A DNA stretch of 64,000 nucleotides from Malachius bipustulatus (taxonomy: Eukaryota > Arthropoda > Insecta > Coleoptera > Melyridae). The stretch is taken from positions 12,780,268 through 12,844,267 of the forward strand of contig OU342639.1 in NCBI GenBank assembly GCA_910589415.1. Direction: 5' to 3'. The position numbers were made by a program, and so were the translations under genes. Position 1 is the stretch's first letter. Each line of letters begins with the position of its first letter. The notes under the pieces were generated by a model. That model saw nothing but the letters and a program-made list of their open reading frames with translations, did no database searches and was not told the DNA's origin. Of the stretch, positions 36,856 to 47,171 are shown in pieces.

Positions 36856-37811
36856 TAACAAATAATTATTATCTGCTAAATTTCATGCACTTTTAAATAA
36901 TTTGTTTAGTTAGATGAACTTGCGCTCAATTTCAAGCCACCCACGTTCGCCCTTGTACTCGATTGCTCCAAGAGATAGAAAAAATCTTTTGAAAAGTTTT
37001 ATTTATAAGTATATACTTTAAAATAATGTTGAACTAAATAAACAACACTAATAAAAAACACTAAGTTCTTTCTAGGGATATTTATTTGATTTTAGAAAAT
37101 TCCAAATATTCTTAGTAAATAAGTGCGACAAACTTCAGGGGGTGATTCTGCATAAAAAAATAATAATAGTTAAAGGTTTTCTTAGAAAATGACGATTTAT
37201 TTATTGATAATAATATAATATAATAACATTAAACCATAACAATAATATAAAATAACACTAATAAAAATTTAAATAGGCGTGAAGCTACAACAAATGTTGA
37301 AAATGACCTTTAGACGTTTTATTTTTATTTTTATGTTTTATGTCAATATTTGTTCATGCAAAATCACTCCTTGAAGTTTACTGTACTTATTAAGTAACAC
37401 CCTGTATAAATCGCATATTTAAAAAATAGACTGATCGAATTTGATACCATTTAAAAGATAAATAAAAATCGATTTTTAAATGGCGGAAATGATTCCTTTT
37501 GATGATGATAATCATACTAAAACCTTTTTTAAAAACTAGCATCTTGTTTTTCAAAACTATCCTTGTTGTCATGAAAGTTATTGAAGAAAATTTTATATTA
37601 AACACCTTTTGAGAATTTAATAGGTAGGTATTAAGCAATCACAGAACCCTTGTGAAAATAATCTAAAACATTGGCGGTCATTTCTGAAACCCTTCTGAAA
37701 GATTCTCTGGCTCTTTGGTCCTTTATATCAATGGACTCGAGCCAATAATTTTTTGATGGCAGTTCTTACTTTTGAATACCTACATTAAAAAAATCTCCAG
37801 GTAAAGGGGTA
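36856..37811. other. Intergenic DNA, nothing recognised
   Basis: AT-rich, with a word AACACCCTGTATAAATCGC near 37397 that may be a lone element tip. No gene. Confidence 0.45.
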
Positions 37812-38801
37812 TACAGGATGCACCATGTATCCTTCTCTATATTGCTATCTCCTGAACGCTAAGAGATACAGGGTCGGTTAAATTAGAGAAAAGATGCGCA
37901 GTTTTGTGGTCATCTCGAATTTGTCAAAACATGCAAGAAGTGACCGTTCCTGAAATATCCTTAAAAATCGAGATTTCTTATTTTCGTCATATCTTTTTTA
38001 TTACTGGAAATTACTAAATAATTTTTTGTAGGCTTACATAAGCCGTTAAGAGCTATCCATCTGACATTTAAAAAATTTTCAAGGCCTACTAGATCCAAGA
38101 GTTTTCACAGTCAAGTTTCGTTTTTCTTATGGCCGCCATATTATTTTTTTATGTCGTTCGATATGAAAAAAATAATGGAAACCAAAAATTAATAAACATC
38201 AAAAAACATTTTTTTATTCTTCTTTTTTCAAAGAAAAAACTAAAAAAAATCGTAGAAAAACGTCAACATTTGTAAAATACGCCGAAATAGTGCTTGCCTT
38301 ATGTTTTTTTTGATTTCTCTATGATATCCGGTCTAAAAATGTCTTTTTTGTGAAGAAAAAAGAAGAATAAAATTTTTTTTAATTTATTTTTTGAAGTTTA
38401 ACAATTTTTAGTTTTTATGATTTTTTTTATATCGAACAACATAAAAAAACAATATGGTGGCTATTAGAAAAACGAAAGTTAACTATGAAAATTCTGTGAT
38501 CTAGTCGGCTGTGAAAATTTTTGAAACGTCAGATGGGTAGCTCTTGTCGACTTATGTGAGCCCACAAAAAATTATTCATTAATCCCCAATAATAAAAAAG
38601 ATATGGAAAAAATAAGAAATCTCGATTTTTCAGTTTTTTCAGGATATTTTCAGGAACGGTCACAGATATCTTGTATGTCTCGACGGAATCGAGATGACCA
38701 CAAAATTGCGCTTCTTTGGACTTGTTTAACCGACCCTGTATCTGTTTATTAGCGGTATTAGGAGATAGCAATATAGAGAAGGATACATGGTGCATCCTGT
38801 A
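37812..38801. mobile_element. Family N1 foldback element, most complete copy
   Basis: Tips TACAGGATGCACCATGTATC (37812) and GATACATGGTGCATCCTGTA (38801) are exact inverted copies. The internal echo GAGATACAGGGTCGGTTAAA lies at 37865, with its mirror ending near 38740. Arms of about 400 bp. The motif TTATGGCCGCCATATTA is at about 38128. Frames at 38529-38810 are by-products. Confidence 0.9.
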
Positions 38802-38805
38802 TGTA

Positions 38806-39936
38806 TACAAGTGTTTCTAAAAGGAGTACGATAAATTGAAGGACGTTTAGATAAAGCTAAAATATTGAGAAAATTTAAATACATTTTTTTTTCCGAAAAT
38901 GTTTTGTAACCGAGATACAGGGTGTTTCAGTGTCAATTTACTAAACAAGTTTTTATTATATCTTTCTATACACAGACTGGACCAATAATTCTGAATTTTT
39001 GTACACGCAGAGGCTGCTTATTTAATAACCCGTGTTTGGAAAAATTCTGGATATAACCGAAGCACCCAGTGACCTAGAATACGGGGTCATAGGACACATT
39101 TTTTCTCGTAAGAATTTTTTGAAGTGTTTTTTAAAATTTTTTATGTTATTTTCGGAATGTCAGATTAAATGGGTGTAAAAAAGAGCATTCTTGAAAAATT
39201 TCGATTGGACGCACCGTTATCGAGAAAAATTCAAATGTAGCTTTTTTAACATTTTAAAATTTTTATTATCTTTATTCAATAGTCTAAGACAAGTACCATA
39301 AATTGAAGGCTTCGTAGATAAAGCTAAAACAAAGAAAGTTCATATAAATATTTTTTCGGAAATGTTTTTAAACCGAGATACACAAGGGTGTTGAATAATC
39401 TGTTTGTAAAGGACATTTTAACACCCTGTATCTCGGTTAAAAAAATTTTTAGAAAAATATTTTCTTGAACTTTCGTCATATTTTATCTTTATCTGCAAGC
39501 CCTTCAATTTATGGTACTTATCTGAGACTATTGAATAAAAATAATTAAAATAAAAAAAAATTAAAAACACTACATTTGAATGTTTATCAAAAACTAAATT
39601 TTCCTATCGAAATTTTATAACTACCTATGGATTTAAAAAAAAAAAACAGGTAAACATTTTTTTACGAGAAAAAAGGTGTCTTAATACCCCGGATTCCACG
39701 CCACTAAAAAGGTGCTTCGGTTATCCCCAGATTTTTTTACAAAAATTCAGAATTATTGGTCCACTCTGTAAAAAGATACAATAATAAAAACCAGTTTTCA
39801 AATCGACACTTAAACACCCTGTATCTCGGTTGAAAAACATTTTCGGGAAAAAATGTATTTACATTTTCTTAATATTTTAGATTCATCTATACGTCCGCCA
39901 ATTTATGGTACCTACTCCTTTTAGAAACACCTTGTA
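38806..39936. mobile_element. Family N9 foldback element with a second palindrome in the loop
   Basis: Tips TACAAGTGTTTCTAAAAGGA (38806) and TTTTAGAAACACCTTGTA (39936) are inverted copies. ACCGAGATACAGGGTGTTTC lies at 38929, about 120 bp in, and is mirrored near 39810. The loop (about 39283-39537) is itself a foldback related to the outer arms, with CATAAATTGAAGG and ACACCCTGTATCTCGGTT, so a related element or an arm duplication sits inside. It starts 4 bp from the N1 tip at 38801. Confidence 0.82.
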
Positions 39937-41149
39937 TAATAAAGGTATCTTAAATAATTTTACTGATGATGACATCTTCTCGGTGAAGAATTTTGTATGA
40001 TACACCCGGAGGACCTTCGTCTTTTAAATCATGTATGTATACTTAAATGGGGGATTTTTTAACAGTTTGACATTCGATGCTCTAACTTTGATTACAGGGA
40101 TTAGGGATGACTAGTATTATTTTGTTAAATAATAATAATAATTTTTTACGCTCTGATACTTAGGGGATTGTTGTTTATAATCTTACAAACGACTAATCAA
40201 TGTATAATAACTATAACTGGGTCTTACTAACTAAATATACCTGTTAGAAAAAGATAAAAAAAACTTAACAATTGACTCTCTATTACGTTATCAATAAATA
40301 GAGGGCTATTGTTAATGAGTTATTTAGATAAACACGAATCTGTTCATATATTTCTATTTTTAGATCTATAAATATTTACAATTTATTTGCAACGTAAACG
40401 ATAAGTGTATTATGTATCGTTCTACGTCCTTCTATATATTTCTTATTTATTCTTCGAAGTAATGAAGAGATTTGACTACGAAAATTGGTAATGACTCCTT
40501 CTAAACCCTTGAATGATGATTGACTTAACTACAAATATTCTCCGTAAATTATGTTTGAAATACAACCAAACATACCAAATTATACCTCCTGTCTTCGTTC
40601 TATTGTTTAATCGTGTTGTCCAGTAACCTTTTTTTTTCAAACTTCTCTATATCCAGCAGGTTTGAATAGAAATTGCTATCCTGGATTTGACGCTACTGTC
40701 GTTATGTACGCTCTTTGGAACTTCCAGGAAGCATTTTAAGATAAGAATTCATACCTCAAGAACCATAAATAGGTAATTATTATAGAAAATGAGAACTGAT
40801 ATTAGGTATGTTAAATGTTGATTATGCACTTACTTCTTTTCATGAAATAGAGGCTGGTATTTTGAGCTGGTAAAGCCCAGAACAGAAAATTATATACAGT
40901 GTGACCCATTTATTCTTGAAACACCCTGTAGAATCTTAATTTATGGTGCGATTTTAAAGAAATTTCTTTTAAATCATAGAGCTTGATAAACTATATTTTG
41001 GGAGCAAAAAGCGTCTCATTCCTACAAAATCCAGGGCCTACTAGATCAGTGTTTACTTGTAAAATCTCAAAAATTCATATTAGCGATTTTTTTTAGAAAA
41101 AAACTGGGCACGCCACGGGATTCACCAGCCCTCAAAACGGTACTGTACT
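39937..41149. other. AT-rich intergenic DNA, no gene seen
   Basis: Contains an AAT-rich run near 40125 and a lone tip pair TATACAGTGTGACCCATTTA / AAACACCCTGTA at about 40895-40930. No coding region recognised. Confidence 0.45.
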
Positions 41150-41308
41150 AAATTTTAATGGAAATTTCCCACCGGATGTGGGAAAAAATTCCATTTTCTG
41201 CTAAAAAGTGCGCTCTATCGAGAATATTCGACGTACCAAATTTCAAAAAATTATCTCCAAAAATAAAGAAAAAAAAGGGGGTGTACCATGCCTGTGACAC
41301 ACACTGTA
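41150..41308. mobile_element. Family N3 right-end fragment
   Basis: GATGTGGGAAAAAATTCCAT through ACCATGCCTGTGACACACAC-TGTA matches the right arm of the complete N3 copy (44806-45651). The overlapping open frames on both strands here are repeat by-products. Confidence 0.7.
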
Positions 41309-41689
41309 TAAGATACGTATACAAATGCGAGCCGAACGAGAGCCGAGCGGGCCTACTCGCTCGAAAATCCAAATTAAACCAAAATTCCATACTTAACCTT
41401 ACGCAAAACAAAAGTCTGATGTAGGAAACAAGCTTCTCTGTTAATTCTTCAGACTCTATTTCCCTCCCCCTTCCCCCCACACACAGTTACCCATAATGTT
41501 AATTGCTCTGAAATTTTTTCGAAACCCGGAAATTTCCAGGATTTTGATTGCTGTTGTTTCATTTACCGGTTGAACCTAAGAGAGAATAACGGATAGACAA
41601 ACAGGCAAACTAAGACTGCCCAACAGTAACTTTCCGAAAATCACCCAAACTCATCAAATGTCCACCGATCATGACCCCCAGATCACGAA

Positions 41690-43890
41690 AAAACACTTTC
41701 AAAAATTTCAAGAAGCAAATAAGGGAAGAAATGGGTAAATTTTTCGTGGCTAAACACTTTATGACCACATTTGTGAAGGAATTAAACTGAAATTTTTACA
41801 GCAGAAAACTATACTAATAACATTTAACCCTTAAAAATTTCAAGAAGCAAGTAAAAAAAAAATGGTGGAAATATTCGATTTTTTTTCATGATGTTTATTT
41901 CTCTAAAATTTTACATACGCTCCTGTAGCTTCATCTTTCAAGATTAGTGAACGAAATTTTTTACTCTTGTGAAACTTAGGGATGACGTTTACTTGTTGTA
42001 AAAAACATTTTCCTAAAGTTGCGCTACGTCTACAGGATATCTCCCCAAATAAAAAATAAAAACCGTCCATGAGGTACGGTTTCTGGTCGCAGTTTTCAAT
42101 CTAGGGGGCTGAAATTTCTTTTAGCAAGATTTTTTAGTAGTAAGATAGCTGCAAGGAGTCGTCTGGTACTGAATTTGAGTAAAATCGGTAGAGCCGTTCC
42201 AAAATGGCGGCTTTTTCAATTTAAAAAAAAATGACTAGATTTTGAACCCCTATAGTTAGGTTATACAGGCGGCTGTTCCTAAATACCAGGTACATATGAA
42301 AGGAGGTAGTTTGGCTTCTTTTATGTCCAAAAGTTTATATAAACATAGGTCCGCAACCGCTTCATTACCGATCTACAGGGTGTTGAAATTTAAAAAAAAT
42401 CGATTTTTTTTTATAACTCCTGCAATTTTTGAGATATTTATCTCAAATTGGAAATGTGGTTTACGCTGTAGGGCTTACATCATTAGAGAGGACAAATGGT
42501 TGTGAGAATCTTCAAGGAGTTTTGTTCCCCGAATTTTTCCCATTTCGCCCCCATTTCTCCCCCTGAACTTTTTTGCGATGCGCCGCTGGTAGATTCTAAA
42601 ATACAATGTGAATTTTCTGTTTTATTTAGAAACTTTTTGGTCTCCTATAGTTTTTTACATCTGCAACTTTATCAAGAAAGGAAAGAAACAGTTTCTTCTA
42701 ATTCGTTTGCACGAAATTAATTTTTTTTAAATGGTAAAACAGAGGCTTTGGCTATTTGGGATAATTTATCATTTCTATTAATTTTGACAGTTTTTTCGGT
42801 ACCGTCTGGTAATAATTAAAGCTTAGATGACCCTAATGTGACTGACTGTGTGACTAAAGTTTGAATAACCCCACGGAGCTTAAAAAGAAAAAAAAAAAGA
42901 AAAATTTTCAATTTCAACATCCTGTAGATCGGTAACGAAGCAGTTGAGGACCTATGTTTATATGAACTTTTATGAATGAAATAAGCTGAAGAATTACCTC
43001 CTATCACATTATATACCTGGTATTTAGGAACACCCAGTATAAGCAAGTTAGAAAAAAAACTTTTAAACCAAGTAAACAAGATTGGAAGAAAATTAGTTGA
43101 AATTTGAGCTATTGTTATAAAATTTGCATTATTTCTATTAAAAAGTCAGTGGCATGGGTAGGAAAAGGGTAAAAATGGCTAAATTTCTATAACCGCTTAT
43201 GAGTCTATTTTTGAAGGAATTGAACTGAAATTTTTACAGTAGACAACTATACTAATAACCTTTAACCCTGAAAGATTTGAAAAAGAAAATAAGAAAAAGG
43301 CGGAGATATTCGAATATTTTTACATAATGTTTATCCCTCTAAAATTTCAAATGTTCTGTTTTCAAAACTCCCCTTTCATTTTTTTCAAATTTATCAAAGG
43401 AAGTGTAAAGAATAGCATTTTTTAAGTAAACTCAGAAGGAACATTGGCGGGCATAGAAGAAGGGACAAAATTGTAAAATTTTGCCAATTTTTTAGTTTTG
43501 TTAATTTTAAAAATCCATTCGGCATGTTTTCAAACCAAATGAGATGAAATTTCTCAGTAAACTTCTACGCTAATATGACCTGAGTATGGAAAATTTTTCG
43601 AATTTAAAGGCAGTGTAATAATTGCATTTTTAAAGTAAAGTTAGCCAGTGGCGTGCATAGGAAAGGGGGCAAAAGTGTTATGTTTGGCCAATTTTAATAG
43701 TTTTGTTAAATTTAAAAATCAATTTCAGGGCACGTTTTCAAACGAAATAAAATGAAATTTTCACAGTAAATCATTACGCTAATATGACCTATGGATATGG
43801 CAAATTTCAGAATGCCAATTTAAAAAGCGGTGAAAATATTCATAATTGAGTCGCATAAAAATACACTATTTATGCGATTGATGCGCAAGT
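41690..43890. repeat. Family R repeat copy, split by the N5 element
   Basis: Left part 41690-42262 and right part 43040-43890 together parallel 51840-53110 in reverse orientation. Shared words include GCTCCTGTAGCTTCATCTTT, TACGGTTTCTGGTCGCAGTT, and the end ATGCGATTGATGCGCAAG. No protein is encoded. Internal partial duplications of the AAGCGGTGAAAATATTCAT end are present (43830). Confidence 0.6.
42263..43039. mobile_element. Family N5 foldback element nested in family R
   Basis: Tips TACAGGCGGCTGTTCCTAAA (42263) and TTTAGGAACACCCAGTA (43039) are inverted copies. The subterminal module AAAAGTTTATATAAACATAG-GTCCG lies at 42329-42353 and is followed by CGATCTACAGGGTGTTG at 42369, with mirrors on the right (CAACATCCTGTAGATCG, 42915). 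Non-coding. Confidence 0.85.
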
Positions 43891-44012
43891 TTTTTTTTAT
43901 TGGGAACTATGCTTATGTGGAGTCATGAAGGAAAACTTCAGAAAAGCTTCGTTAGCATAGTCCATTTGAAAATACAATACCTCGAATCTCCCGGTCACGG
44001 TAGACGCCTTAA

Positions 44013-44040
44013 ATAATAATTATAATAATAATTATTATTC
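44013..44040. repeat. AAT/ATT-rich simple repeat
   Basis: Imperfect AAT units followed by ATT units, forming a small palindrome. Confidence 0.75.
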
Positions 44041-44044
44041 AAGA

Positions 44045-44115
44045 CTCAGAGAGCCGCTGCGAAGCGCCCACCCATCCAAGTACAGATCAACCGAGACGTT
44101 GCTGTACCCGAACTA
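44045..44115 (-). repeat. 5S rRNA-like fragment (possible 5S-derived SINE head)
   Basis: CACCCATCCAAGTACAGATC followed by GACGTTGCTGTACC and CTAGCGACCAGC resembles the minus strand of the 3' half of eukaryotic 5S rRNA (CCCATCYAAGTACTAACC...GACGYTGCTTAAC). Only about 70 bp match, so it is a fragment or a SINE head, not a working 5S gene. The family was recalled, not searched. Confidence 0.4.
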
Positions 44116-44452
44116 GCGACCAGCCACGCATCCAACTACACTGCTAGCGGCAGCAGTGTAGTTTTATGTTATGCATGTGTATAATGAAGAATATTCAATA
44201 TACACATGAAACATTTTTTTTATTAGTCAAGTGTTAAAAAAACATTAGACAACATTGTTTGATTAATGTAAAAAAAATTCTCCAGAAATTATAAAAAATA
44301 CAAAATCACCTAACGTTAGTTTATTAAGTTAAGAAATTTAGTCTTGAAACTTGTAAAATTTTTCCATTTTACACTTAAGGGGTTTTTCAATTAACCATCA
44401 GTAGCTGGGGGCTTATAAATGTACATAATATATAAACGGGGGGTAATTTATA

Positions 44453-46141
44453 TACAGGCTGTCCCAGCTCATTCCAAGCTGTCTCTGCAGGCCAAACGAT
44501 GGATTTTTTCAAAAATTTTTTTGCAAATTCAAGTACGGGATCACAATGGCCATAATTTAAAATTATTTTGGACTATAAAGAGTGTCCCATATGAGAGTGA
44601 CATATCAAAGCTATGTTTTTTTTTTTAATGAAATGCTCCTATGTTATTGCATTTTTATATTGTCTGAGAAGAGAAAATAAGATTGGTTTTCACAGTTGGT
44701 GTTTAAATTCAGAAGTTTGTGAGCTATAAACAAGTGAAAATCGCAATTTTTCAAGTTCAAGGCCCTGTACAACGAAAACGGCTCAAGATAGAGAAAAACG
44801 GCTTATACAGTGTGTGTCACAAGCATGGTACACCCTCTTTATTTTCTTTATTTTTTGAGATAATTTTTTGAAATTTGATACACCGCATATTCTCGATAGA
44901 GCGCACTTTTTAGCAGAAAATTTAATTTTTTTCCACATCCGGTTTTTCCGGAAATGTTACTCACTTTTTATTTTTAAATGGGACACCCTATATATTATTA
45001 TATTTTTGGATGATATACATTTGTACGAATCCAACAATACCACATAAGTACGATTTTAAATGTCAAATTTGTTATTATTGAATTTTTTATTTCTCAATTA
45101 TAGTGTGCCATGACTTCAGTTGTGTTCGTAACAGATGCAAAATGGGTACACCAAAATGTCCCTTATTAAGAGTACTAGTAGATGGTACCTCGGTACCAAT
45201 ATGGTACCATTTGAAAAAAATGAATTCAGCTCAAAAAATCATTCCGGTGCGCATAATTTATCCATAAATCACTTAATTTAGTACTTTGAACAGAAAGTCG
45301 ATTTTTCTAGCATTAAATGATCCAATTGGAGTAAAACGAAATAGTCATGGCACACTATAATTGAGAAATAAAAAATTAAATAAAAACAAATTTGACATTT
45401 AAAATGGTACTTATGTGGTATTGTTGGATTCGTACAAATGTATAGAATCCAAAAATATAATAATATATGGGGTGTCCCATTTAAAAATAAAAAGCTGATG
45501 ACATTTCCGGAAAAACCAGATGTGGGAAAAAATCAATTTTCTGCTAAAAAGTGCGCTCTATCAAGAATATGCGACGTACCAAATTTCAAAAAATTATCTC
45601 AAAAAAAAAAGAAAAAAAAGGGGGTGTACCATGCCTGTGACACACACTGTATGTCCCCGTTGTAACTTTTTATTTACTATCCTATGGTATAGAAACATTG
45701 TGTACTTTCTTTGTTTTTTTTTATTTGGCGACGAGTAGAGAAATTTCAGAATTTTTTAAATTTTTTATCACCCTGTTTAAACATTTTATCTACATCATAC
45801 GATAGTACACGAAAAAGTAAAACAGGGACATTTAAGCCGTTTCTCTCTATCTTGAGCCGTTTTCGTTGTACAGGGCCTTGAAATAGAAAAATGTCGATTT
45901 TCACTTGTTTATAACTCACAAACTTCTGAATTTAAACATTAACTGTAAAAGCCAATCTAGTATTCCATTAAAAAAAAACATAACTATGATATGCCACTGT
46001 CATATGGGACACTCTGTATACTCCAAAATAATTTTAAATTATGGCCATTGTGATCCTGTACTTGAATTTGCAAAAAAATATTTGAAAAAATCAATCGTTT
46101 GGCCTACAGAGACCGCTTCGAATGAGCTGGGACACCCTGTA
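44453..46141. mobile_element. Family N2 foldback copy split by an N3 element
   Basis: Tips TACAGGCTGTCCCAGCTCAT (44453) and ATGAGCTGGGACACCCTGTA (46141) pair. Left part 44453-44805 and right part 45652-46141 are continuous with the intact N2 copy at 32749-33634. The N3 element interrupts at ...ACGGCTTA|TA...TA|TGTCCCCG.... A shorter right arm suggests an additional deletion near 45960. Confidence 0.85.
44806..45651. mobile_element. Family N3 foldback element with a clear TA duplication
   Basis: Tips TACAGTGTGTGTCACAAGCA (44806) and TGCCTGTGACACACACTGTA (45651) pair. Arms of more than 380 bp pair with few mismatches, for example AAAAGTGCGCTCTATCAAGA mirrored near 44890. The intact N2 copy reads GGCTTACATGTCCC where this copy reads GGCTTA-TA...TA-TGTCCCC, showing insertion into TA. 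Confidence 0.9.
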
Positions 46142-46794
46142 TACGCACTTAGTTTCAAAATGTGATGTTCTTAAGAAAACTAATTAAAACAAAAAAGGAG
46201 ACTTTTGTCGATTAGTAGGTACCTAATTTGATTATATCTAAGGAAAGGAAAAAACAATCTCGTGTAAAGTGACAGTCGAGGTGACAGTATAATATTGCTG
46301 TAATTTTCAAAATCATTAAAAGGTGTATGTATTAATTAATACAAGGAGAGAGATTTAAATTATCTAAACACAACTATAAAAAAAAAAACGATGAGAAAAA
46401 ATAAATAAACAGAAATTGGCTGGTAGTTATTGGCGACTGTTATCGTATTAGATTTATTATTTAATGGAGTTCCATGTTTTCATTAAAAATTTTAGAACCC
46501 TGCTGGCGGAGCTATGTAGCCTATAGGCAACGCCCTATAATAATAGGCCTGGGTATTTCCGTATTAAATGTTAGAATTATAATAAATTTCGTTTCAATAA
46601 AAATTAAATTAGAAAAAAATCGTTGAAACAATCCATCAATTTAATAAAAAGCATCCCGACCCTATTCCCCACATTAGGGAATTCTTGACCTATCCGGCAA
46701 CCCTCAGTTACCTACGATTTGGAGGGTAGCTCGCCCTCACCTTGTGTTCGGTAGCCGGCGCCCTCGAGATCGCGCAATGTTGCCGTCATTTAAC
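46142..46794. other. Proximal upstream region of cdc25
   Basis: AT-rich up to about 46670, then increasingly GC-rich with CTCGAGATCGCGCAATG just upstream of the TATA box. No transposon is recognised, so about 650 bp between the N2 element and the core promoter is unique DNA and probably holds proximal control sites. Confidence 0.5.
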
Positions 46795-46802
46795 TATATA
46801 TA
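46795..46802 (+). promoter_or_regulatory. Candidate TATA box of cdc25
   Basis: TATATATA at the 3' side of a GC-rich segment. A start site would be expected about 25-32 bp downstream (46822-46832), where TCGTTCATATCG gives only a weak initiator. The resulting 5' leader would be about 345 nt if unspliced. Confidence 0.45.
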
Positions 46803-46852
46803 CCATATGTGGCAGGAACTTCGTTCATATCGTAGTAATCGCTTGTTCGTTC

Positions 46853-47026
46853 ATGCAGCTGCTGCCGCCGAGTCACAAGTCTGCAGTCTGCAGCAGTCGT
46901 AAAGCCTGGCCGTTTGTGGTTCTTCTTGCGCGAGACCGAGCACCACGAGCGCCGAGTCGCAGACATCAAACATCAAACCTCGTGTGTAGTTCGTCGAAGA
47001 CGGCCCGGCCGGTAGTAAGTAGGTAA
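46853..47026 (+). other. Upstream ORF in the cdc25 5' leader
   Basis: An ATG at 46853 opens 57 codons (MQLLPPSHKSAVCSS...), closing 145 nt before the phosphatase start. A second mini-ORF, ATGATTGACTGA, is at 47061-47072. If transcription starts near 46826, both precede the main start and would be expected to reduce its translation unless bypassed. The peptide has no recognised domain. Confidence 0.4.
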
Positions 47027-47171
47027 TTTCAGGGAAAGTGATTAACTGATAAATTGATTTATGATTGACTGAACTGGATAATTCAAATTGTGTCAAAATT
47101 ATTGGATAAATTAAAACTGTGCTGAGAAAAGTGTACGTGTTTGTGTTCTTAGTTGGATTAATTCGAGAACG

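Noticed and set aside
41148..41480. Overlapping open frames on both strands (110 and 88 codons)
   Set aside because: Their 5' or 3' halves lie in the N3 transposon fragment, and the same words occur as non-coding DNA at 44806-45651.
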